Source of the DNA: Clostridium sp. CAG:273
Lineage (GTDB): Bacteria > Bacillota > Clostridia > TANB77 > CAG-508
DNA: 5,730 nt
NCBI GenBank assembly: GCA_000438355.1
Contig: FR901527.1
Span: forward strand, 31,708 to 37,437
Reading direction: 5' to 3'
Shown here: piece after piece, positions 1-5,730 of the stretch
Numbering within the stretch: the first letter of the stretch is position 1
Layout of the letters: each line of letters starts with the position of its first letter
Notes under the pieces: generated by a model
What the model was told of the DNA's origin: nothing
The model's database searches: none
Seen by the model: only the letters and a program-made list of their open reading frames with translations
Made by a program: the position numbers and the translations under genes

Positions 1-1
1 T

Positions 2-1024
2 TATATAATGTATACTTCTGGCTCTACAGGTAACCCAAAAGGTGTAATTGTTTGCAATAGAAATATTGTAAGACTTGTTAAAAATAACAAATTTATAAAA
101 TTTGAAAATGATGAGCACATTTTACAAACAGGCTCTATAGTTTTTGATGCTTGCACATTTGAAATATGGGGTGCTTTACTTAATGGATTTTCCTTGTATT
201 TAATACCAAAAGAAAAATTGCTTGATGTAAAATACTTAGAAAAATATTTAGTTGAGAATAAAATTACTATTTTATGGCTTACTGCCTCTCTTGGTAATTA
301 TATTTGTGACCAATCCCCAAATATTTTTAAAAATGTACATTATTTATTAACAGGTGGAGATGTACTTTCTGTAAAACATATTAAAAAAATGCAAGAAGCT
401 AACCCAAATTTAACTATAATAAATGGTTATGGTCCTACAGAAAATACTACTTTTTCTGCTTGTTATAAAATAGATAAAAATTTAACAGATGCCTCTATTC
501 CTATTGGTTATCCTATTTCAAACTCTACCTGTTACATAGTGTCTAGTACAGGAAACTTGCAACCAGTTGGAATTCCTGGAGAATTGTGGGTTGGTGGAGA
601 TGGTGTAAGTTTGGGTTATTTACACCGTGATGATTTAACAAAAAAGAATTTTATTAAAAATCCATTCGCAGATGGTAGAATGTATAAAACTGGCGACTTA
701 GCTCGTTTTCTTGATGATGGCAAAATAGAATTTTTAGGAAGAATTGATAACCAAATTAAAATACGTGGTTTCCGTGTAGAGCTTTCTGAAATTAATGATA
801 AAATTATGCAATATAGTGGTATAAAACAAGCATATACTATATTTAAAAAAACAGATATTACAAGTACAATTTGCAGTTACATAACAGTTAGTAACAAAGT
901 AGATATAAAAGATTTATATATGTTCTTAAAATCTTCTTTACCAAATTATATGATACCCGCACACATTACTATTTTAGATAAATTTCCACTTAATATTAAT
1001 GGCAAAGTAGATAAAAAGGCATTG
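2..1024 (+). other. Adenylation domain A1, predicted valine-activating (partial)
   Basis: This ANL-superfamily domain uses ATP to make an aminoacyl-AMP and loads it on T1. Visible core motifs are A3 YTSGSTGNPKG (residues 2-12), A4 starting F46-D47, A5 NGYGPTE (139-145), A6 GELWVGGDGVSLGY (191-204), A7 YKTGD (226-230), A8 from G244-R245 to about residue 262, A9 LPNYMIP (311-317) and A10 NGKVDKKAL (331-339) with catalytic Lys333. Motifs A1 and A2 lie upstream of the window. Hand alignment to GrsA PheA gives pocket residues D47, A48, F51, W90, L114, G116, G140, T148, F149, K333, that is DAFWLGGTFK. This differs from the well-known valine code DAFWIGGTFK only by Leu for Ile. AusA also activates Val in its first module. 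Valine is a strong inference; isoleucine or another small branched residue is possible as a side substrate. Confidence 0.93.
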
Positions 1025-4000
1025 CCTGAACCAACCACAAATCATTTAAATAAAATAGTACCTCCTAGAAATGACATAGATAAAATTATTATAGAAGAAT
1101 TAAAAAATATATTAAATTGTACAGATATAAGTATAGAAGATTCTTTCTTTGACTTAGGAGGAGACTCTTTAGTTGCTATTAATTTATCTATTTCACTTTC
1201 AAACAAGCTTAAAACTAATGTATCTGTAAAAACAATACTGAACACCCCTATTATAGCTAATTTATCAGATACTATTAGTAATGAAAAACATGTAGAAAAT
1301 AACATAAATCATATTAAACATGTAGAAAAGCAGGATTACTACCCTACTTCTTCTGCACAGAAAAGAATTTACTATGCTTGTGAAATGGCTGGAAATTTAA
1401 GTACAAGTTATAATGTACCTGGTGGAATTGTTTTTGACAAATGTCCAGATTTAAAAAAGTTAGAAAATGCTTTTAATAAATTAATTGAAAAACATTCTGC
1501 TTTACGTACATATTTTGGAATAGAAAACGGTGAATTAGTTCAAAAAATAGTAGATAAAATTCACATTTCTATAGATTTAGAAAAATCTGAAAATACTACT
1601 TGTGATAAATTATTTAATGAATTTGTTAAACCATTTAATTTAAATGAGGCTCCTCTTTTTAGAGTAAAACTCGCTTGTATAGAAAATAATAAAGTAATGT
1701 TGCTTTTAGATATTCATCATATTATAAACGATGGTGCTTCACTAGATATTTTATTAAATGACCTTTGTAAGTTATACAGTGGTAAAACTTTAGAATTTAA
1801 TGAATATGATTATAAAGATTATTCTATTTGGGAAAATGAGCAAATTAACTCAGATAAATTAAAAGAAGATGAAAATTATTGGATTTCTAAATGGAAAGAT
1901 AAAGAAATTCCTTTATTAAATATGCCTACAGTACATCAAAGACCTACGGTCTTATCTCATAAAGGCAAAAATAGCTATTATAAATTCAGTCCAGAATTAA
2001 CAGCAAATATATTTAAAATATGTAAAAAATATCATATAACACCATTTATGTTATTGTTATCTGCATATTATGCAACAATTTATAAATATTCTGGTCAAGA
2101 AGATATTGTAGTTGGATCTCCTGTTTTAGGAAGAGACCAAAAAGAATTAAAAAATATAGTTGGTATGTTTGTAAACACATTGCCATTAGATGCACATATA
2201 GATGGTTCTATGTCATTTATAGATTTATGCAACAATGTAAAAAATAACTGCATGGAAGCCTTTTCACACCAAACCTACCCATTTGACCTAATTGTTAAAA
2301 ACCTAGATATAAAAAGAGATTCTAGCAGAAATCCATTATTTGACGTAATGTTTGTTTACCAAAATAAAACTCAATCTTCTTTTAAATTATCTGAAGATAT
2401 AAACTCACAGCTATACTACCCTGACTTTCATTCGTCAAAATTTGACATAACATTAGAAATAACTCCATTAGATGATTACTTATACTTGCATTTTGAATAT
2501 TCAACAGACCTATTTGATGAAGATTATATAAGTAGATTTGAAACACATTATCAAAAACTAATTGAAGAAATTTTAAGTAATGTAAATATAAATATTAGAG
2601 ATATTAATATTATTACAAAAACAGAAGAAAACAAATTATTAAAAAGCTTTAATGACACATCTGTAAAATATGATAAAAATAAATTGCTAATTACATATTT
2701 TGAAGACCAAGTTAAACAAAATCCAAATAAAACAGCAATTATATTTAATGATAAAGAAATTAGTTATGATAACTTAAATAAACTATCAAACAAAATAGCA
2801 AACTATTTAATTTCATGCAATGTAAAAGAAAATGATGTAGTTTCTATCTTACTAGATAGAAACGAAATGCTAATAGCTTCTATGATTGGTGTATTAAAAG
2901 CTGGAGCTGCCTATCTTTTAATAGATAAAAGTTTACCACATGACAGAATTGAGTATATGTTAAATGACAGTAAAACGGTATTGTTAATTACAAATACACA
3001 ATTAGACAAGTTTGATGTTACAAATAAATTAATAATTAATGACTTGGAAAACACAGCTTATTTAAGTAAATTAAACAATATATCTGATAAAAATCCTTCA
3101 TGCCGTGGCAATAATGAAGATATGTTTAATATTATTTATACTTCTGGCTCTACAGGTAATCCAAAAGGTGTTGCTTTACGACGTCTTGGAATTATAAATA
3201 TGATACTTAGCTATAAGAATATTCTTCATACTGACGACTGTAATGTATTTTTAAGTATGAGTGCAGTTTCATTTGACATGTTTATTGTAGAAAATTTTGT
3301 TAGTTTATTTACAGGAAAAACCGTAGTTCTTTGTAATGATGAAGAACAAAAAATTCCTGTTTATACTAATAATTTAATTAAAAAGTATGATGTAAATTTT
3401 ATTTTAACAACTCCTACACGTATTAACTTATTACTTTCTTCAATTTCTGACATAAGTAACTGGAAAAGTGTAAAAGTAGTACAAGTTGGTGGAGAAGTAT
3501 TTACTAGTGAGCTTTACAATCACCTAAGACAATATTCTAATGCTCATATTTATAATGGTTATGGTCCTAGCGAGTTTACTGCTTGCTGTTGTAATAAAGA
3601 AATTATAGATGGCTCAAATGTTAGCATAGGAACTCCTTTCTGTAATACTAAAATATACATTTTAGATGACAACCATTGTTTATGTCCAATAGGTATACCT
3701 GGCGAAATTTGTGTTGTTGGAGATGGTATTGCTAAAGGGTACTTAAATAGACCTGATTTAACTAATAAAGTTTTTGTTCCAAGTCCATTTGATAATGGAA
3801 AAATGTATAAGACTGGGGATATTGGTAAATGGCTACCTAATGGTGAAATAGAATATATTGGAAGAAGAGATTTTCAAATTAAAATAAGGGGCTTAAGAGT
3901 TGAACTTTCTGAAATAGAGAAAAAGCTTCAAACATACCCAGATATAAAAAATTGTAGTGTTGTTTATATTAAGGATGTTCAAGACCCATATATTGCTGCA

Positions 4001-5683
4001 TTTTTTACTGCAAATACAACATTGGATATTTCACAAATAAGGTTATCACTTTCTAAATCATTACCACTTTATATGGTGCCTAAATACATTGTACAATTAG
4101 ACGAATTGCCTATGAATAACAATGGTAAAGTGGATAAAAAAGCTTTACAGCAATATAAAATAGATAATAAAGACGAAAAAACTTATGTCAAACCATCAAA
4201 TGATACTGAAAAATTATTTTGTAAAATATGGGAAAGCCTATTAAATACTAAGGTTGGAATAGATAATGATGTATTTGAACTTGGTGCTGACTCTTTGTTT
4301 GCTATAAAATTTAAAACAGAGCTTTTATCTCATAATATAGACTTACCATATGCTACAATTTTTAAATATACAACTGTAAGACAACTTGCGGATTATTATT
4401 TAAAGAAAATTAAACTTGCAGAAAATAATTTTGATGATGCAAATTCTATTGATACAGAAGATTACTCAGAGATTAACAATCTCTTAAGTAAAAATACTAT
4501 AACTAACATCAATAAATTCATGCCAAATTTAGTTCAAAGTAAAAACAATAATATTTTACTTCTTGGCGGAAATGGATTTGTTGGAGCTCATATATTAAAC
4601 GAATTTATAAAAAATGACAGTGGTACAGCTTATTGTATTATTAGGAATAAAAATGGTGAAGATGCTAAAAATAGATTTGCCAATATTCTTCATTTTTACT
4701 TTGGTAATAGCTTAGATAAATTTATTGGTAATAGAATAAAAATAATAACTGGTAGCTTAACAGAGCATCATTTTGGTTTATCTGATAAAGTTTATAATAA
4801 TATTATTAGTAATATTGAAGTTGTAATTAATGCTGCCGCAATGGTTAAGCATTATGGAAGTAACGAAAAGTTTAAAGCTATAAATGTTGATTTAACCAAA
4901 AACTTAATAGAGTTTTGTAAAAAATATAATAAAAGGTTATTACACACTTCATCTATTAGTGTTTCTGGAACTAGCTCTATAGACCGTTCATATGCCTATA
5001 GAACAAGCAATGACAACCAATTTAGCTTTGCCGAAAATAATTTATATGTTGGTCAACAATTAGACAATTTATATATAAAAAGTAAATTTGATGCAGAAAA
5101 AAACATTTTAAGTCAAATACAAAATGGATTAAAAGCTCAAATTTTAAGACTTGGTAATATAACAAATAGATATAATGACGGAAAGTTTCAAATAAATGCT
5201 ACAGAAAATGCATTTTTAAATAGAATCGTAACATTTATAAAACTTGGCTATATTCCAGAAGAATTAAGTAACACCTTGTTAGAGTTTACCCCTGTAGATA
5301 TATGTGCAAAAGCTATAATAACAGTACTTCAAAATTATGTACCAGATTTTACTGTTTTCCATGTATATAATAGTAATTATATCACTATGAATACATTAAT
5401 AAACTATTTTAAAGACAGACTTATCCACATTAACCTAATAAATAGTGATTTATTTTCACAAAATATTAAGAAACTGTTGAAAACTGATAACAAAAAAGAT
5501 ATATTATCTGGTATTATAAATGATATTGATGCAAATTATAAAATTCAATATTCTTTTGAAATACCAACTATCTCTGAGTTTTCAAAATATTTTCTATACA
5601 AGTTTGGATTTACTTGGCCAGAAATAGATGAAAATTATATAGAAAAATATATAAATTATATAAAAGAACAAAAAATTATATAA
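2..5683 (+). CDS. Dimodular reductive nonribosomal peptide synthetase, 5'-truncated by window edge (A-T-C-A-T-R)
   Basis: This is a multidomain cytoplasmic enzyme that activates two amino acids, joins them, and releases the dipeptide as an aldehyde. Domains by residue: A1 1-340 (N-terminal part missing), T1 352-425, C 443-875, A2 885-1380, T2 1394-1466, reductase 1514-1885. All the core motifs expected in the visible part are present, and there is no frameshift or stop, so it looks functional. The frame reads Tyr-Ile before the Met at base 8, and that Met sits in the A3 motif, so it is not a start. A complete AusA-type protein is about 2,400 residues, so roughly 150-500 residues are probably missing, depending on whether another domain precedes A1. 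There is no epimerase, methyltransferase or thioesterase domain. Architecture matches S. aureus AusA (aureusimine/phevalin) and gut clostridial pyrazinone/dipeptide-aldehyde synthetases. Function class is sure; the product is inferred. Confidence 0.97.
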   Translation, partial: YIMYTSGSTGNPKGVIVCNRNIVRLVKNNKFIKFENDEHILQTGSIVFDACTFEIWGALLNGFSLYLIPKEKLLDVKYLEKYLVENKITILWLTASLGNYICDQSPNIFKNVHYLLTGGDVLSVKHIKKMQEANPNLTIINGYGPTENTTFSACYKIDKNLTDASIPIGYPISNSTCYIVSSTGNLQPVGIPGELWVGGDGVSLGYLHRDDLTKKNFIKNPFADGRMYKTGDLARFLDDGKIEFLGRIDNQIKIRGFRVELSEINDKIMQYSGIKQAYTIFKKTDITSTICSYITVSNKVDIKDLYMFLKSSLPNYMIPAHITILDKFPLNINGKVDKKALPEPTTNHLNKIVPPRNDIDKIIIEELKNILNCTDISIEDSFFDLGGDSLVAINLSISLSNKLKTNVSVKTILNTPIIANLSDTISNEKHVENNINHIKHVEKQDYYPTSSAQKRIYYACEMAGNLSTSYNVPGGIVFDKCPDLKKLENAFNKLIEKHSALRTYFGIENGELVQKIVDKIHISIDLEKSENTTCDKLFNEFVKPFNLNEAPLFRVKLACIENNKVMLLLDIHHIINDGASLDILLNDLCKLYSGKTLEFNEYDYKDYSIWENEQINSDKLKEDENYWISKWKDKEIPLLNMPTVHQRPTVLSHKGKNSYYKFSPELTANIFKICKKYHITPFMLLLSAYYATIYKYSGQEDIVVGSPVLGRDQKELKNIVGMFVNTLPLDAHIDGSMSFIDLCNNVKNNCMEAFSHQTYPFDLIVKNLDIKRDSSRNPLFDVMFVYQNKTQSSFKLSEDINSQLYYPDFHSSKFDITLEITPLDDYLYLHFEYSTDLFDEDYISRFETHYQKLIEEILSNVNINIRDINIITKTEENKLLKSFNDTSVKYDKNKLLITYFEDQVKQNPNKTAIIFNDKEISYDNLNKLSNKIANYLISCNVKENDVVSILLDRNEMLIASMIGVLKAGAAYLLIDKSLPHDRIEYMLNDSKTVLLITNTQLDKFDVTNKLIINDLENTAYLSKLNNISDKNPSCRGNNEDMFNIIYTSGSTGNPKGVALRRLGIINMILSYKNILHTDDCNVFLSMSAVSFDMFIVENFVSLFTGKTVVLCNDEEQKIPVYTNNLIKKYDVNFILTTPTRINLLLSSISDISNWKSVKVVQVGGEVFTSELYNHLRQYSNAHIYNGYGPSEFTACCCNKEIIDGSNVSIGTPFCNTKIYILDDNHCLCPIGIPGEICVVGDGIAKGYLNRPDLTNKVFVPSPFDNGKMYKTGDIGKWLPNGEIEYIGRRDFQIKIRGLRVELSEIEKKLQTYPDIKNCSVVYIKDVQDPYIAAFFTANTTLDISQIRLSLSKSLPLYMVPKYIVQLDELPMNNNGKVDKKALQQYKIDNKDEKTYVKPSNDTEKLFCKIWESLLNTKVGIDNDVFELGADSLFAIKFKTELLSHNIDLPYATIFKYTTVRQLADYYLKKIKLAENNFDDANSIDTEDYSEINNLLSKNTITNINKFMPNLVQSKNNNILLLGGNGFVGAHILNEFIKNDSGTAYCIIRNKNGEDAKNRFANILHFYFGNSLDKFIGNRIKIITGSLTEHHFGLSDKVYNNIISNIEVVINAAAMVKHYGSNEKFKAINVDLTKNLIEFCKKYNKRLLHTSSISVSGTSSIDRSYAYRTSNDNQFSFAENNLYVGQQLDNLYIKSKFDAEKNILSQIQNGLKAQILRLGNITNRYNDGKFQINATENAFLNRIVTFIKLGYIPEELSNTLLEFTPVDICAKAIITVLQNYVPDFTVFHVYNSNYITMNTLINYFKDRLIHINLINSDLFSQNIKKLLKTDNKKDILSGIINDIDANYKIQYSFEIPTISEFSKYFLYKFGFTWPEIDENYIEKYINYIKEQKII
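11..45 (+). repeat. Near-identical DNA segment shared by both adenylation domains, copy 1 (A3 motif of A1)
   Basis: Bases 11-45 match bases 3137-3171 at 34 of 35 positions, in the same orientation and frame; the only difference is AAC versus AAT for an Asn codon. The segment encodes the A3 phosphate-binding loop. Protein conservation is expected here, but synonymous positions are also shared, including a GGC glycine codon, which is uncommon in this AT-rich gene. Confidence 0.85.
1061..1282 (+). other. Peptidyl carrier (thiolation) domain T1
   Basis: This is a four-helix carrier domain of about 74 residues (352-425) that holds the first aminoacyl group on a phosphopantetheine arm. The attachment motif is FFDLGGDSL, with Ser387 (codon 1166-1168) as the modified residue. 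It follows A1 after a short Pro-containing linker (residues 340-354). A phosphopantetheinyl transferase must act on it in trans; none is in the window. It is followed by an Asn/His/Lys-rich linker (about 426-442) leading into the condensation domain. Confidence 0.95.
1334..2632 (+). other. Condensation domain (probably LCL type)
   Basis: This domain forms the single peptide bond between the T1-bound donor and the T2-bound acceptor. The family motifs appear in order: C1 SSAQKRIYY (448-456), C2 KHSALRTYF (495-503), C3 HHIINDG (570-576) with catalytic second His571 plus Asp575 and Gly576, C4 YKDYSIWE (602-609), C5 VVGSPVLGRD (701-710), C6 IVGMFVNTLPL (717-727), and C7 around RNPLFDVMF (774-782). 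Arg709 and Asp575 are the usual structural pair and both are present. It sits between T1 and A2, and there is no epimerase upstream, so an L-donor, L-acceptor subtype is the natural reading. Subtype was not tested by phylogeny. The length of about 430 residues is normal. Confidence 0.94.
2660..4147 (+). other. Adenylation domain A2, substrate unresolved
   Basis: This complete adenylation domain (about residues 885-1380) loads the second amino acid on T2. Motifs: A1 LNKLSNKIANYL (923-934), A2 LKAGAAYLLID (963-973), A3 YTSGSTGNPKG (1044-1054), A4 starting F1089-D1090, A5 NGYGPSE (1183-1189), A6 GEICVVGDGIAKGY (1232-1245), A7 YKTGD (1267-1271), A8 from G1285-R1286 to about 1303, A9 LPLYMVP (1352-1358), and A10 NGKVDKKAL (1372-1380) with Lys1374. 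Hand alignment to PheA gives D1090, M1091, V1094, L1133, Q1159, G1161, G1184, A1192, C1193, K1374, that is DMVLQGGACK. The first Asp, which binds the substrate amine, is kept, so an alpha-amino acid is expected. The code matches no standard signature I remember. In related AusA-type enzymes module 2 takes an aromatic residue (Phe/Tyr), but this is only an analogy here. Confidence 0.93.
3137..3171 (+). repeat. Near-identical DNA segment shared by both adenylation domains, copy 2 (A3 motif of A2)
   Basis: This is the second copy of the 35-base segment seen at 11-45, located about 3.1 kb downstream and encoding the A3 loop of A2. A shorter 15-base exact match also exists between the two A5 motifs (422-436 and 3554-3568, encoding NGYGP). 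Outside these motifs the two domains diverge clearly at the DNA level. Confidence 0.85.
4187..4405 (+). other. Peptidyl carrier (thiolation) domain T2
   Basis: This second carrier domain (about residues 1394-1466) holds the acceptor amino acid and then the dipeptide before reductive release. The motif is VFELGADSLFAI, with Ser1429 (codon 4292-4294) as the phosphopantetheine site. It differs from T1 in having Gly-Ala before Asp-Ser instead of Gly-Gly, a common variant. It is joined to the reductase by a linker of about 47 residues (1467-1513). The first half of that linker is acidic and Asn-rich, and the second half (SEINNLLSKN onward) resembles the helix that usually precedes this reductase family. 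Confidence 0.94.
4547..5662 (+). other. Terminal thioester reductase (R) domain, NAD(P)H-dependent
   Basis: This is an extended short-chain dehydrogenase/reductase domain of the NAD-binding_4 / thioester-redct family (about residues 1514-1885). It reduces the T2-bound dipeptidyl thioester to free the chain. The Rossmann nucleotide-binding loop is LLLGGNGFVGAHIL (1517-1530). Arg1546 at the end of the next strand suggests preference for NADPH. Further family marks are INAAAMVKHYG (1607-1617), the catalytic strand LLHTSSISVSG (1644-1654) with Ser1649 at the usual Ser/Thr position, the YxxxK pair Tyr1689 and Lys1693, LRLGNITNRYNDG (1713-1725), ENAFLNR (1733-1739) and EFTPVD (1759-1764). The catalytic set is complete. 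A two-electron reduction to an aldehyde is expected by analogy with AusA; four-electron reduction to an alcohol cannot be excluded from sequence. Confidence 0.95.
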
Positions 5684-5730
5684 TACATGTATAATTTATA
5701 AAATACAAAAAAAGTTATATGATACATGCA
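5676..5730 (+). repeat. Imperfect 16-bp direct repeat pair flanking the 3' end of the gene
   Basis: Unit 1 (5676-5691, ttatataatacatgta) and unit 2 (5715-5730, ttatatgatacatgca) agree at 14 of 16 positions and are 39 bp apart start to start. Unit 1 spans the stop codon of the synthetase; unit 2 runs into the window edge, so its full length is unknown. Unit 1 overlaps a perfect 10-bp palindrome, atacatgtat (5683-5692). In such AT-rich DNA part of this may be chance, and no function is assigned. Confidence 0.5.
5684..5730. other. AT-rich noncoding tail after the synthetase
   Basis: These 47 bases after the stop hold no open reading frame of note. There is no GC-rich hairpin followed by a T-run, so no intrinsic terminator can be called. 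An A8 run lies at 5706-5713. TATAAT (5690-5695) and TATGAT (5718-5723) look like -10 boxes, but neither has a recognisable -35 element at the right distance. The window ends before any downstream start codon or ribosome binding site can be judged. Confidence 0.7.

Noticed and set aside
8..10. ATG as the start codon of the synthetase
   Set aside because: It is the residue just before YTSGSTGNPKG in the A3 motif; the frame is open upstream, and about 160 residues of the adenylation domain would be missing from a protein starting here. No ribosome binding site can be seen in the seven bases before it.
1042..1305. An 87-codon open frame on the minus strand, opposite T1 and the start of the T1-C linker
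   Set aside because: It lies wholly inside well-conserved NRPS coding sequence, and its translation is a low-complexity hydrophobic/serine-rich product of reading AT-rich codons backwards. It resembles no known family, and nothing suggests an antisense gene.
1283..1333. Repeat of the word catgtagaaaa in the T1-C linker
   Set aside because: An 11-base word encoding His-Val-Glu-Lys/Asn occurs twice (about 1289-1299 and 1319-1329). It is short, in a low-complexity linker, and most simply explained by linker slippage or chance.
5690..5695. Promoter with -10 box TATAAT in the 3' noncoding tail
   Set aside because: The hexamer is perfect, but the sequence about 17 bp upstream (aacaaa) does not resemble TTGACA, and such hexamers are frequent in DNA of this composition. 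No downstream gene is visible to support it.
5676..5713. Possible intrinsic terminator after the stop codon
   Set aside because: The only stem that can be drawn is short, AT-only around atacatgtat, and is followed by A-rich, not T-rich, sequence on the + strand. It lacks the features of a Rho-independent terminator.

Overview
The window is almost entirely one gene. It is the 3' portion of a large nonribosomal peptide synthetase (NRPS), read on the + strand and open from the first base to a TAA stop at 5681-5683. The reading frame already encodes conserved adenylation-domain sequence at base 2, and the ATG at position 8 lies inside the A3 nucleotide-binding motif. The gene is therefore cut by the left window edge, and neither its true start, promoter nor ribosome binding site is visible. 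Residue numbers throughout count from that internal Met (codon n begins at base 3n+5).

Domain order is [A1, N-terminus missing] - T1 - C - A2 - T2 - R. A1 carries a pocket that reads D-A-F-W-L-G-G-T-F-K, which is very close to the classical valine code. T1 and T2 are carrier domains with phosphopantetheine serines S387 and S1429. The single C domain has an intact HHIINDG motif. A2 has an atypical pocket, D-M-V-L-Q-G-G-A-C-K, that I cannot assign to an amino acid. The protein ends in a thioester reductase (R) domain instead of a thioesterase, so the dipeptide should leave as an aldehyde by NAD(P)H-dependent reduction. The layout matches AusA of Staphylococcus aureus, which makes aureusimine pyrazinones, and the reductive dimodular NRPSs of gut Clostridia. 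Inferred pathway: A1 loads Val on T1, A2 loads Xaa on T2, C joins them, and R releases Val-Xaa-al. With a free amine this can cyclise to a dihydropyrazinone and oxidise to a pyrazinone. If the missing N-terminus holds a starter C domain, an N-acyl dipeptide aldehyde (a protease-inhibitor-like product) is expected instead.

Base composition is very AT-rich (roughly one quarter G+C by eye), with AGA, ATA and TTA codons dominating. This fits a low-GC Firmicute, most likely a gut-type Clostridium relative. A host-associated methanogen such as Methanobrevibacter, some of which carry NRPS genes thought to be acquired from bacteria, cannot be excluded from this sequence alone.

The last 47 bases (5684-5730) are noncoding and AT-rich. 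They hold a 16-bp imperfect direct repeat that overlaps the stop codon, a 10-bp palindrome, and no convincing terminator. No second gene is visible, so accessory functions (phosphopantetheinyl transferase, transporter, regulator) must lie outside the window if they exist.
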